Origin: Candidatus Methylomirabilis sp.
Lineage (GTDB): Bacteria; Muiribacteriota; Ozemobacteria; Ozemobacterales; Ozemobacteraceae
Assembly: GCA_020722725.1 (NCBI GenBank)
Contig: DYKG01000017.1
Span: 2,211 to 63,155 of the forward strand
Direction: 5' to 3'
DNA length: 60,945 nt
Below are positions 51,138 to 59,650 of this stretch, in pieces (the first letter of the stretch is position 1; every line of letters starts with the position of its first letter). Position numbers and translations under genes: made by a program. A model generated the notes under the pieces. The model did no database searches and was not told the origin of the DNA. It saw nothing but the letters and a program-made list of their open reading frames with translations.

Positions 51138-53673
51138 TAATTTAAATAAAAAAAGCCTCAAGTATGTCGGTAAGGCAACCAGAAGAATCGATGCGGTCGA
51201 AAAAATAACCGGTCAGGCTCTTTATGCCGGCGATCTTGAATTTGCCGGAATGCTGCATGGAAAAATTCTGCGCAGCCCTCATGCCCGGGCGAAAATAAAA
51301 AAAATCGACGTAAGCAAGGCCAGGTGTCTCGAAGGCGTTCATGCGGTTCTTACCGGTCACGACCTTGACTATCGCGTCGGCCTTTATCTGGTTGACAAAT
51401 ACATTCTTGCCCGTGATACGGTCAGACACTTTGGTGAAGCGGTTGCTGCGGTTGCTGCTGAAACCCCGGCGATTGCCAGGAAAGCCATCGAATTGATCGA
51501 GGTTGAATATGAAGTTCAGACTCCATTTCTCGATCCCAAAAATGTATTTGATAAAAAAGCTCCTCTTGTTCATCCCGAGCTTGGCAGTTATGATTATGTT
51601 CAGGCGGTTTTCACACCGATTCCCGGCACCAATATCGCCAACCACACCAAGCTGAGAAAAGGCGATGTGGAAAAGGGATTCAAGGATTCTGACCTGATTA
51701 TCGAACGGGAATATACCAACCCGAACGTGCAGCACGTGCCCATGGAAACTCACATTGCCATTGGCAAATGGGATATCGGTGACAGGATAACCATTCATAC
51801 TTCCGCTCAGTCACCATTCACCGTGCGCAATCTTTTTGCCCACGCTTTCAAGATTCCCCATTCCAATATTCGGGTCTTTATTCCTTATGTTGGTGGCGGA
51901 TTCGGCGGCAAAGCCGGCATTCATCTTGAACCTCTCTGCTGCTGCCTTTCAAAGGCGGCCGGCGGTCGGCCGGTTAAAATTCAGGCAACCCGTGAAGAAG
52001 AATTCAGCCTGTTACCCTGTCGCTCAGGACTTGTATACCAGATCAAGACCGGAGTTAAGAAAAACGGCAAAATCGTGGCCCAGAAAATGACCATGTTCTG
52101 GGATGCCGGAGCATACGCTGATTACGCGGTAAACGTCACCCGTGCTTCTGGCTTTTCTGCTTCAGGCCCATATGAGATTGAAAACGCCTGGGTTGATGCC
52201 TATACGGTTTATACCAACAAGCCTTTCGGCACTGCTTATCGTGGCTTTGGGCACGTTGAATTCAGCTGGGGCATGGAACGCCACATGAATTATATTGCCC
52301 AAAAGTTGAACATTGATCCGCTTAAATTCAGACTGATCAATGCTTTGAAGCCAGGTTCAAAAACCATGACTGGCGAAGAAGTTGTGGAAAATACCGGCAA
52401 TGTCAGTAAGTGCATGCAGGCGGTTGCCGAATCAATCAATTATGGTCGCCTTACCGCCGAAGAAAAAGCCCGGGAAAAGAAAACCGGCCGCAAAATCGGA
52501 AAATCGGTCGTGGCTTTGCAGAAAGCTCCGGCAATGCCGCCATTTACCGGCACAGTAATGATTCTCAAGCTCAACGAAGATGGCAGCGTTACCGCCAGCC
52601 ACTCTCTAACCGACTATGGCATGGGCACTTATACCTCGCTTGCCCAGATTATTGCTGAAGTTCTGCGCTGGCCCATCGAAAGAATCAGAATTCCCATTGA
52701 AACCGATACCGACCGTGATCCCTATGACTGGCAGACGGTTGCTTCAAAAGGCCTGCTGCTTTCAGGTAATGCAGCCATTCTAGCTGCACGCGATCTTCTG
52801 GACAAGTGCTATGATGTGGCCGCTCAAGCTTTGCGTGCTCAGAAATGCGACCTCGATCACGATGCCGAAGCGGTTTTTGTAAGACACCATGCTGCTCATC
52901 GGGTAACTTATCAGCAGATGGCCGTTGGTTACGCATATCCCAACGGCAATGCAATCTGTGGCCCGATTGTCGGAGTTGGCAGATATATCGCTCAGGGTCT
53001 GACCAACCTGAACAAGGAAAATGGTCAGGGCAATCCGGCCCTCGACTGGACCTACGGAGCTCATGGCCTGACTGTTGAAGTCGATGAAAAGACCGGTGAA
53101 TACAAAATCATCAAGGTTGCTTCAGCATACGATGTGGGCTGTGTCATCAACGAAGCCTCAGTTCGCGGCCAGGCAATCGGTGGCATGATTCAGGGTCTGG
53201 GCACGGCAATGTGCGAAGGCTATCTTTACAATGGAAAAGGTCAGTTGCTGAATCCTTCATTTACCGACAACAAGATTCCAACCAGCCTCGATATTCCTGA
53301 AGAAATTGACTGCATCGCCATCGAAACTCCGCAGATCGATGGACCATTCGGAGCCCGCGGCGTTGGTGAACATTCGATGATCGCCGTTTGCGGCGCTCTT
53401 GGAAACGCAATTGAAGAAGCTGTCGGTGCCAATCTGACCCATATGCCGATTCGCCAGGAAGATGTCTGGAAAGCCTTGCAAAAAAAAGGCCGCAAAGCAT
53501 CTGAAAAGGTGATTTCAGCTGTGGTAACCGAAGAAAAGACCCGCCGCGGACGAAAACCCGGCAAAAAGGCCATCGAAGCTCCCGTGGTAAAGGCAAAACG
53601 TGGTCGTAAGCCCGGAACGAAAAAAGCTGAAAAACCTGCAGAAATAAAGGTTGAGAAGCCAAAACGCGGCTGA
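51130..53673 (+). CDS. Molybdenum hydroxylase large (molybdopterin) subunit with AT-hook-like tail
   Basis: The 847-aa protein starts with GTG at 51130, after a strong site (AAGGAGGGACTGAAAC) and overlapping the previous stop. Motifs seen: VGGGFGGKAG, TAYRGFGHVE and the C-terminal GVGEHSMIAVCGAL with the catalytic Glu of the xanthine dehydrogenase family. The substrate is not fixed by the sequence; xanthine or another purine-like heterocycle is likely from context. The last ~55 residues are an unusual basic tail with repeated RGRKPG/KRGRKPG (AT-hook-like) motifs. Its stop TGA (53671-53673) looks like a mutated CGA, and the same frame continues to 53751 with more of the tail. Confidence 0.9.
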   Translation: MLDNLNKKSLKYVGKATRRIDAVEKITGQALYAGDLEFAGMLHGKILRSPHARAKIKKIDVSKARCLEGVHAVLTGHDLDYRVGLYLVDKYILARDTVRHFGEAVAAVAAETPAIARKAIELIEVEYEVQTPFLDPKNVFDKKAPLVHPELGSYDYVQAVFTPIPGTNIANHTKLRKGDVEKGFKDSDLIIEREYTNPNVQHVPMETHIAIGKWDIGDRITIHTSAQSPFTVRNLFAHAFKIPHSNIRVFIPYVGGGFGGKAGIHLEPLCCCLSKAAGGRPVKIQATREEEFSLLPCRSGLVYQIKTGVKKNGKIVAQKMTMFWDAGAYADYAVNVTRASGFSASGPYEIENAWVDAYTVYTNKPFGTAYRGFGHVEFSWGMERHMNYIAQKLNIDPLKFRLINALKPGSKTMTGEEVVENTGNVSKCMQAVAESINYGRLTAEEKAREKKTGRKIGKSVVALQKAPAMPPFTGTVMILKLNEDGSVTASHSLTDYGMGTYTSLAQIIAEVLRWPIERIRIPIETDTDRDPYDWQTVASKGLLLSGNAAILAARDLLDKCYDVAAQALRAQKCDLDHDAEAVFVRHHAAHRVTYQQMAVGYAYPNGNAICGPIVGVGRYIAQGLTNLNKENGQGNPALDWTYGAHGLTVEVDEKTGEYKIIKVASAYDVGCVINEASVRGQAIGGMIQGLGTAMCEGYLYNGKGQLLNPSFTDNKIPTSLDIPEEIDCIAIETPQIDGPFGARGVGEHSMIAVCGALGNAIEEAVGANLTHMPIRQEDVWKALQKKGRKASEKVISAVVTEEKTRRGRKPGKKAIEAPVVKAKRGRKPGTKKAEKPAEIKVEKPKRG

Positions 53674-53751
53674 CCCGGAAAAGTGGTTGCCCGGCAGCCC
53701 CTGGTTCAGGTTAAAGGCAAGAAGCGCGGCCGCCCTCGCAAGAACCAGTAA
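53671..53751 (+). pseudogene. Read-through tail beyond the premature stop of the large Mo subunit
   Basis: After TGA 53671 the frame is open for 25 codons to TAA 53749 and encodes PGKVVARQPLVQVKGKKRGRPRKNQ in two parts. Reading TGA as CGA gives KRGRPGK, in register with the RGRKPG repeats before it. It is a lost or read-through C-terminal extension. Confidence 0.6.
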
Positions 53752-53773
53752 TTCGTATCGCAGTAAAATATTT

Positions 53774-53805
53774 TTAAGGGCCGACCTCCGGGTCGGCTCG
53801 CTTAA
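53774..53805. repeat. Intergenic hairpin after the Mo hydroxylase operon
   Basis: TTAAG-GGCCGACC-TCC-GGTCGGC-CTTAA-type structure (outer arms 53774-53778/53801-53805, inner CCGACC/GGTCGG 53781-53786/53791-53796). It has no T-tract. The rest of the ~300-base gap to the exonuclease gene shows only a weak 65-codon open frame without a ribosome site. Confidence 0.5.
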
Positions 53806-54048
53806 GATAGCCTTAGGGCGAGCGAATTAAGTGTGACTGACATGATTGATTCGATTCGTTCAATCATTTTTGTTTTAAGTATTTGTCAGGCTATTGCAAA
53901 AAACTTTCTCAACAAGGCTCAAAGCAGCAAAGGGCACAAAGAATTTCGAGAAATGCAACTCTTGCTTGGCAGCCTCATAGGCTTTGTGAGATGCTATTTA
54001 ACTATGGACAAATACTATTTTTTAAATTAAATTTTGAATAGAGCTTTT

Positions 54049-54558
54049 ATGAATTTTGTTGCCATTGATTTTGAAACCGCTACCGGGCACCGTAACAGTG
54101 CCTGTTCAGTCGGCATTGTTACGGTTGTCGACAAAAAAATAGCCGAAGCCTGGCACAGCCTTATACAGCCCCCAGAAAACGCATACTGGCATCAGAATAT
54201 TGATATTCATGGCATAACCCCGGCAATGACCAGAAAAGCACCGACCTTTGCTCAGATTTATCCTGAGATAAGACAAAGATTACAGGGCAGAGTTATGGTG
54301 GCTCACAATGAAAGCTTTGACCGCGGAGTTCTGCAGAAATCCATGGCCCATTTCGGGCTTGACTACAAGGAACTCGAACTTCCAGAACGCTGGGAATGCA
54401 CCGTAAAAATTTATCGCCGACTGGGTTTCACTTCCTGTCGTTTGAGTGACTGCTGTCAGCGCATGAATATTCCCCTGAAGCATCACGAAGCTTTATCTGA
54501 CGCACTCGCCTGTGCCTATCTTTTCCTGGCCGCCGCAGAAATGAAAGTTCAACGCTGA
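54049..54558 (+). CDS. DnaQ-like 3'-5' exonuclease
   Basis: The 169-aa protein (ATG 54049; a TTG five codons upstream is an alternative) shows the DEDDh exonuclease motifs: Exo I FVAIDFETA, Exo II VAHNESFDRGVL and Exo III HHEALSDALACAY (with the His). No BRCT or other domain is present. Such stand-alone proteins are proofreading or nucleic acid processing enzymes. It ends 5 bases before the convergent Sel1 gene. Confidence 0.88.
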   Translation: MNFVAIDFETATGHRNSACSVGIVTVVDKKIAEAWHSLIQPPENAYWHQNIDIHGITPAMTRKAPTFAQIYPEIRQRLQGRVMVAHNESFDRGVLQKSMAHFGLDYKELELPERWECTVKIYRRLGFTSCRLSDCCQRMNIPLKHHEALSDALACAYLFLAAAEMKVQR

Positions 54559-54563
54559 ATTTT

Positions 54564-55307
54564 TTACTTTTTCTTCAAATTGAAATTCTCGATCCAGGCT
54601 CTGGCGCGTAAAACTATCTGCTGGTGCTGGTCAGGGCTTAGTTCTTTTGCCATCCGGTTTCTCAGCACATGGTATTTCTTGTCACTCTCGGTAGCAATGT
54701 AAGCCCAGAAATAAGCCTCACCCATATCGACTTTCAAACCCAGTCCCGTCGCAAAAGAAAGCGCGAGAATACACTGAGCATGACTGTCACCCTGCTCAGC
54801 GGCTTTGGTAAACCATTTTGCCGCTTCTTTCTGGTCCTTGTTAACCCCTTCTCCACGATAATATGCGTAAGCAAGCGCCCTCTGTGCATTGGCATACCCG
54901 CCCTCTGCCGCTTTTCGAAACCATTTGACCGATTCGGTAAGGTCATGAACGACACCATCGCCATCTTTATAAGCGCTGCCAAGTTTATATTGGGCCTCAA
55001 TAACATTTTTGTCGGCTGCTTTGCGCCACCATTTAACTGCTTTGATTTTATCAACCGGCAACCCTTCACCGCGGTCATACATAGCGCCGATAGTAAGCTG
55101 AGCATCAGAGTTGCCTTTTTCTGCGTGTTCAAGAATTATTCTTGCAGCATTTTTGAAATCACCCATGTAAAAAGCCATTATTCCTTCATAAAAGGTTTCG
55201 GCAGAAACCGGCAGAATTGACGAAATAAACCAAAGTGCGAAAAGGAATGAAATAAACAGCCGGGTTGATGAATTGTGCGTTTTGAATACCAAACCGTTTG
55301 CAGGCAT
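54564..55307 (-). CDS. Secreted Sel1-repeat protein
   Basis: The 247-aa protein has an N-terminal signal peptide (LFISFLFALWFISSILPVSA) followed by at least five Sel1-like repeats (SLR) of ~36 residues: for example GAMYDRGEGLPVDKIKAVKWWRKAA, SAYKDGDGVVHDLTESVKWFRKAA and AYAYYRGEGVNKDQKEAAKWFTKAA. SLR proteins form superhelical scaffolds for protein-protein contacts in the envelope. No partner is apparent. The gene is followed only by the exonuclease in the opposite direction. Confidence 0.85.
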   Translation of the reverse strand: MPANGLVFKTHNSSTRLFISFLFALWFISSILPVSAETFYEGIMAFYMGDFKNAARIILEHAEKGNSDAQLTIGAMYDRGEGLPVDKIKAVKWWRKAADKNVIEAQYKLGSAYKDGDGVVHDLTESVKWFRKAAEGGYANAQRALAYAYYRGEGVNKDQKEAAKWFTKAAEQGDSHAQCILALSFATGLGLKVDMGEAYFWAYIATESDKKYHVLRNRMAKELSPDQHQQIVLRARAWIENFNLKKK

Positions 55308-55435
55308 TTATTTGCTCCAGGTTGTTTGTTAAAAATTCTTTTTACCTAATTCACAATTTTGTGTGAAAGTGCACTGAAATTTTCATTTTGGGAATCCTGG
55401 TTGTAAGGCAACTGAAGAAAGCCTTCCCTGGTGGA

Positions 55436-55996
55436 TCAAGGATGCAAAAAACGATGAATTGTTTCAATATGGGTTCCTGTCCACCTGGTGAAGCGGAGCT
55501 CAATACCATTCAATATTGGTATCTTCTCTTCAAACAAATGTTTAACCATGTTGTTGTTCCAGGTTTTGGGGCGACTTTTCAATTCAATGCCGGGGAAGCA
55601 GGTAACATGGGGCGGCCAGTTTTCAGCCGGTTCGTGATGAAGATGAAGTTCGTCGATCGGGGCGGTGAGGTGATTGTGTAGCTTTATCAAAAGCGGGCTT
55701 TTTTTTGTCAGCAGTGAAAGGCAGCAAAAATTGTTGATTTCATTGACATATTCGTAAACTGTATCGATTTCGATCTGAATTGGCAGAAAGCCGGATAGCA
55801 TTTTTCCAATATGGCTGATTAGTCTCGGGTAAAGGTTTTCTTCACATTGAAAATATTGAATGGTAAGATGATGTTCGTGCGGCTTGAAATCGCATCCGGA
55901 GCAATAGCTGGCAAAAAGATCACTGCAGATTCTGTTGAGATACTGGTTTGCCGGTTCGTCAAAAAAAAGAACGAGAAAATGCTTCATATAATTCAT
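55436..55996 (-). CDS. 2H phosphoesterase-like (2'-5' RNA ligase superfamily) protein
   Basis: The 186-aa protein carries two HxT motifs of the 2H phosphoesterase superfamily: HHLTIQ (~42-47) and PPHVTCF (~129-135), with similar spacing to LigT-type enzymes. These act on 2',3'-cyclic phosphate or 2'-5' linkages in RNA or related substrates. No ribosome site is clear at either the first or fourth Met. It is monocistronic. The exact substrate is unknown. Confidence 0.75.
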   Translation of the reverse strand: MNYMKHFLVLFFDEPANQYLNRICSDLFASYCSGCDFKPHEHHLTIQYFQCEENLYPRLISHIGKMLSGFLPIQIEIDTVYEYVNEINNFCCLSLLTKKSPLLIKLHNHLTAPIDELHLHHEPAENWPPHVTCFPGIELKSRPKTWNNNMVKHLFEEKIPILNGIELRFTRWTGTHIETIHRFLHP

Positions 55997-56098
55997 AGGT
56001 GAAATCTATAACGGAAAAACCGGCAAAATGCAAGCAATCGAAAAAACGTTTGAATAATTGGGCTCAGGGGAAAGGAATAATCGGCAGGTCGTTGCAGA

Positions 56099-56755
56099 TT
56101 ATGCCAGATACTGTTTTATGCCATCCGGGCTCAATCGACCCATCCTGACCGGGCAGGCATCCGGGGTTGGCAGGTAGTTCATCATTACAAAATCATTCGC
56201 CATGACCGGGATTCCTTTTTTCATCAGCCATGCAGCCCAACGATCGAAAATTCTGGCGATTGGCAGGATGCTGTATTCAAGCCCGGTGTAAAGCTTTGAC
56301 AATTTTTTGCTTTTATTGCCGGTGCGCGAGGCATAATAAGCAGAGCGTTCCTTGTTTATTTTTATCGCTTCTTTTACGTGCCCGGCAAACGGGCCAACGG
56401 TTGAGGTTGCAAGCTCAAGTTGCTTATAATCGAACTGCCCTGCTATCTGCAGTGCTTTTAATGCTTTTGCCGAAACTTCGCGGTCTTCATCAGTAAAAAC
56501 AAAAAGGAAGAACTTTTCAAATGCAGCCAGCGATTCGGGTGAAAAAGATTCAGCCTGCCCACTGCCTTTTTGCTGGGTTTGCACAAAATCACGAATCTTG
56601 CCGCCTTTATCTTCTTCGGCATTGTGACTCAATTCAAACTTACCTATCTGATTGAGTTGGTGAAGAAGAATATTGTCTGATGCTGTGGAGATTTGAGCCT
56701 GAAGCACCAGAGCAAGAAAAACCGCAAGAATTTTTATTAAATTTTTCATTGTCAT
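56099..56755 (-). CDS. Exported protein of unknown function
   Basis: The ATG at 56755 (218 aa) is preferred since it starts with the signal peptide MTMKNLIKILAVFLALVLQAQ; an upstream ATG at 56788 precedes a non-signal stretch. A TATAAT lies on the minus strand only ~8 bases before it, so the mRNA may have a very short leader. The mature protein is charged and helical (KALKALQIAGQFDYKQL, VKEAIKINKERSAYYASR) and ends with a Cys-containing C-terminus. I do not recognise its family. Confidence 0.6.
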   Translation of the reverse strand: MTMKNLIKILAVFLALVLQAQISTASDNILLHQLNQIGKFELSHNAEEDKGGKIRDFVQTQQKGSGQAESFSPESLAAFEKFFLFVFTDEDREVSAKALKALQIAGQFDYKQLELATSTVGPFAGHVKEAIKINKERSAYYASRTGNKSKKLSKLYTGLEYSILPIARIFDRWAAWLMKKGIPVMANDFVMMNYLPTPDACPVRMGRLSPDGIKQYLA

Positions 56756-56879
56756 TTTGACATTATAACAAAAATTTCTTTTATGCATAATGGTCTTGAT
56801 GAAATTTACCCGATTAACCAGAAAGAAAGCTTTTTGTTTTGTTTTAAAACGTCATTTATTGTGATAAAATCATGCCAAG

Positions 56880-57449
56880 ATGATAAGGATGATAAAAATT
56901 CCCAAAATCGAAACTGAACGCGCTTTAATCACCGTACTGACTCCTGATGATGCTCATCTGATTAACGCATATTACATTGAAAACAAAGAGCATCTTGCGC
57001 CATTCGAGCCCGAAAGAACCTCTGAATTTTACAGTGTAAATCAATGGAAAGCCAGATTGCTGAAGTCTTTCAGCGCTTATAAGTGTGGCGTGTCTGTCTG
57101 TCTTGCCGCCTTAACCCATGATCGCAAGAAAATGCTGGCGGCATGCAACTTTACCGGTATTGTCAGGGGTCCATTCAACGCCTGTTATCTGGGTTATTCG
57201 GTTGGGCGAACTTATGAGGGAAAAGGTCTGATGTTTGAAATTGCATCGGCCTCAATCAAGTATATGTTTGAAACAGTTAAGATTCATCGTATTATGGCCA
57301 ATCATATGCCCGATAATCATCGCAGTGCCAAACTTCTTCAGCGGCTTGGCTTCGAACGTGAAGGCTTCGCCCGGCTTTATCTGAAAATAAATGGTGAATG
57401 GCGCGACCATGTTTTGAATTCTCTAATCAATCCAGACCCGGATCTCTAA
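56880..57449 (+). CDS. GNAT acetyltransferase (RimJ/RimL-like)
   Basis: The 189-aa protein has the RimJ/RimL-type GNAT layout: IETERALITVLTPDDAHLI at the start, the acetyl-CoA loop region YLGYSVGRTYEGKGLMFEIASASIKYMFE, and the closing HRIMANHMPDNHRSAKLLQRLGFEREGFARLYLKINGEWRDHV. These acetylate N-termini or side chains. The start may be either of two nearby ATG codons. It ends 3 bases before the DUF2877 gene and is likely co-transcribed with it, though a functional link is not evident. Confidence 0.85.
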   Translation: MIRMIKIPKIETERALITVLTPDDAHLINAYYIENKEHLAPFEPERTSEFYSVNQWKARLLKSFSAYKCGVSVCLAALTHDRKKMLAACNFTGIVRGPFNACYLGYSVGRTYEGKGLMFEIASASIKYMFETVKIHRIMANHMPDNHRSAKLLQRLGFEREGFARLYLKINGEWRDHVLNSLINPDPDL

Positions 57450-57452
57450 ACC

Positions 57453-58301
57453 ATGGCGGTTTTACCAGAAGGAACATTTGCCCGCCGTGCATGCTGGCCG
57501 AAAGAGTATTCCGGGGATTTTCAGGCAAAGATAAGTAATTGCTACGAGAATGGTTTTGATGTCATCACCCCGGATTCAATTGTTTTTTTTACCTTTGATG
57601 TACAAAGATTGAATCCGCTTTCCATTCTTGTTCCCGAATCGGTGATTTCAAACGTCAGGCCGGGTCTGCCGATTAAGCTTGAAAAAAAAAATCTGCTTCT
57701 GGGCAATATTGAATTATATGCAACCAGGGAGATTGCCGACCCACAGGTGCGGTTGAATCATAATGACGGCATTCTCAGGCAGAATCTTATGCGTCTGCAC
57801 AGCAATATTAAGCTGTTTGGGCGCTCTTCAGAAGTTAAGGACCTGGTTCTCGGCTGCAATAACAGGCAAAATCTGCTGTCTGGCGCTGAAGCGCTACTGG
57901 TCGAAAGAAATGTATCGCTGGAAAAGCTTAAGTGGCTGCTCGGGGCAGGCGAAGGGTTGACCCCGTCTTTTGATGATTTTCTTGCGGGAATGCTGTTGGC
58001 GGACCGCCTGCTGAAGTTTAACCTTATGCTTATTCCATGGGACTTTTTTGCAATAGCAGCAGGAAAAACTACCAGACAATCTTTGCAGCAGCTTGCGTTT
58101 GCTGCTTCAGGACGATTGAACCTGGCTTTCGAAGAGTTCTGTGCCGGTCTTTGCATGAAAGAAATGAGTTCTGCATCGATTTTAAAGGTAATGCATTATG
58201 GCCACAGCTCGGGAACCGACATTCTTTGTGGCATCTGGTGGTATATCGAGCGCAATTTTTCCCATTTTCAGGCATTGATTTCACGCTCGGATAGTTTATA
58301 A
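57453..58301 (+). CDS. DUF2877 protein (YlbF/AllH-like)
   Basis: The 282-aa protein shows the DUF2877 signature LLGAGEGLTPSFDDFLAGML (residues ~166-185). It has beta-rich N-terminal strands with PDSIVFFTFDVQRLNPLSILVP and a C-terminal HYGHSSGTDILCGI segment. In E. coli the homologue YlbF (AllH) is a subunit of oxamate carbamoyltransferase with FdrA and DUF1116. Here the gene is about 18 kb from those two, so the set is split. It follows the GNAT gene by 3 bases. Confidence 0.85.
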   Translation: MAVLPEGTFARRACWPKEYSGDFQAKISNCYENGFDVITPDSIVFFTFDVQRLNPLSILVPESVISNVRPGLPIKLEKKNLLLGNIELYATREIADPQVRLNHNDGILRQNLMRLHSNIKLFGRSSEVKDLVLGCNNRQNLLSGAEALLVERNVSLEKLKWLLGAGEGLTPSFDDFLAGMLLADRLLKFNLMLIPWDFFAIAAGKTTRQSLQQLAFAASGRLNLAFEEFCAGLCMKEMSSASILKVMHYGHSSGTDILCGIWWYIERNFSHFQALISRSDSL

Positions 58302-58332
58302 TAGTAAGAATTATCGTTTCCAGGAGAATGCT

Positions 58333-58947
58333 ATGTTCTGTCCGGTGTGCCGTTCTGAGTTTCGCGAGGGGTTTACCGAATGCAAATCCTGCCGTGTTAA
58401 ACTGGTAATCGATTTGAACGATTTATCTGAAAAAGTTGACGGAGAATTTTTGCTTTGTACCGCCTGCGAAAAAGAATTTCACGATCAGGATATCACCTAT
58501 TGTGATGACTGCGGGCTTAAGTTGGTTCGCTCAGTTTTGCAGGATGACACTTATGTTTTTCTCGAAGCGCCATCAGAAGAATACCGTGATGAGACCGAAA
58601 TGGTTGCGGAAATGCCTGATTTCAAGCATTTAACAACCCTCAGCGAAGAAGGTTCAACCGTTCTAATCGAATCTGAAGATGTGCAGATGCTGGTAAAAAT
58701 TCAGCAGCTGCTTGATAAAAATGGCATAGACTTTGATGTTAAATGGCCCAAGCCGGAGAAAAACTCACTCGGATTCATTCTTGGCCTGGGAAGCCCGGTT
58801 GAACGTGAATTTCCCAAAATACTTGTCAGGCCTGAAAATGAAGAGGCTGCTATCAGACTGATTGTCGCAGAAAAAGACCTTGGGCTCTCTGGCCTGCCAC
58901 CTGAATTAATAGACTGTGACGACGAGGATGAGTCGGGTGACGATTAA
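58333..58947 (+). CDS. Double zinc-ribbon and DUF2007-like protein
   Basis: The 204-aa protein starts with two zinc ribbons (CPVCRSEF..CKSCRVKL, ~3-25; CTACEKEF..CDDCGLKL, ~42-66). A DUF2007-like signal-transducing domain follows (STVLIESEDVQMLVKIQQLLDKNGIDFDVKW, then ILVRPENEEAAIRLI). The C-terminus is acidic. Such proteins are often small regulators of unknown partner. The ATG follows CCAGGAGAATGCT. No clear operon partner is seen downstream. Confidence 0.8.
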   Translation: MFCPVCRSEFREGFTECKSCRVKLVIDLNDLSEKVDGEFLLCTACEKEFHDQDITYCDDCGLKLVRSVLQDDTYVFLEAPSEEYRDETEMVAEMPDFKHLTTLSEEGSTVLIESEDVQMLVKIQQLLDKNGIDFDVKWPKPEKNSLGFILGLGSPVEREFPKILVRPENEEAAIRLIVAEKDLGLSGLPPELIDCDDEDESGDD

Positions 58948-58998
58948 GATGAAGAATGAAAAAATAGATTACTAAAATTGTGTTGTAATAATTTTGGC

Positions 58999-59027
58999 TT
59001 GCGGGAAAATGAATTGCTTGGTATTAT
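58999..59027 (+). promoter_or_regulatory. Candidate promoter of the thioredoxin-like gene
   Basis: TTGCGG (58999-59004) and TATTAT (59022-59027) are 17 bases apart and 37 bases before the ATG. The -10 is a 5/6 match. Confidence 0.4.
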
Positions 59028-59063
59028 TTAAAAATATTTAAATCTGACCTTTCGAGGAAACAA

Positions 59064-59582
59064 ATGAAAAAAATTATTGTGCTTGTTTTGATGGTATTTT
59101 TCACCGGCTTATGCAGTTACGCCCAGGAACCAACCATGCCCAACGTCTGGGAAGAGAGCTTTCCCGATGGACTGGTTGATGCCGCCCAGAACCCAGTTGG
59201 AGTTGATGTGTTGGAAGGCAAAATCATTGGCCTGTATTTTTCGGCATCATGGTGCCGTGGTTGCGCTGCTTTTTCCAGGACTTTCGTACCATTTCGCAAC
59301 AAACACCAGGAAAAATTTGAAGTAGTAATGGTCGGTTTCGATTATAGTACCGTAGAGATGCATGATTACATGAACAAACTTCAGATGAAATGGACTGCCA
59401 TTCCTTATGAAAGCCCGGCTCGCCTGGCCATGAAAGAAAGATTCAAGGTTTCTGAAATTCCGACTCTGATAATAATGGCTCCAAACGGCAAGGTTATCAC
59501 CCGGGATGGTTACCAGCAGGTTGACCTGATGGGCGACGAAGCCATCTCGCACTGGGAAAAGATGGCAGCTGAACTTAAATAA
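59064..59582 (+). CDS. Exported thioredoxin-like (TlpA/nucleoredoxin-type) protein
   Basis: The 172-aa protein has a signal peptide (KKIIVLVLMVFFTGLCSYA) and a thioredoxin fold with the redox motif WCRGC in FSASWCRGCAAF. The cis-Pro loop (SEIPTLIIM) and a C-terminal helix follow. It likely acts as a periplasmic disulfide reductant or cytochrome-maturation type factor. The ATG follows CGAGGAAACAA. It is monocistronic and followed by a terminator. Confidence 0.88.
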   Translation: MKKIIVLVLMVFFTGLCSYAQEPTMPNVWEESFPDGLVDAAQNPVGVDVLEGKIIGLYFSASWCRGCAAFSRTFVPFRNKHQEKFEVVMVGFDYSTVEMHDYMNKLQMKWTAIPYESPARLAMKERFKVSEIPTLIIMAPNGKVITRDGYQQVDLMGDEAISHWEKMAAELK

Positions 59583-59598
59583 TTATTTGTTTGACCAG

Positions 59599-59640
59599 CG
59601 CCCGGGCAGCTGTAGCAGCTGCTCGGGCGATTTTATTTAC
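59599..59640. terminator. Terminator between the thioredoxin-like and calcium-loop genes
   Basis: CGCCCGGGCAGCTG (59599-59612) pairs with CAGCTGCTCGGGCG (59616-59629), one wobble, loop TAG, followed by ATTTTATTT. Confidence 0.8.
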
Positions 59641-59650
59641 GCTTGGTTTG

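Noticed and set aside
53671..53673. Selenocysteine or Trp at the TGA in the large Mo subunit tail
   Set aside because: The position fits Arg (CGA) in a repeated basic motif and no selenocysteine-type hairpin stands directly after it.
53833..54030. 65-codon open frame between the hydroxylase and exonuclease genes
   Set aside because: No ribosome site, no recognisable sequence; probably non-coding.
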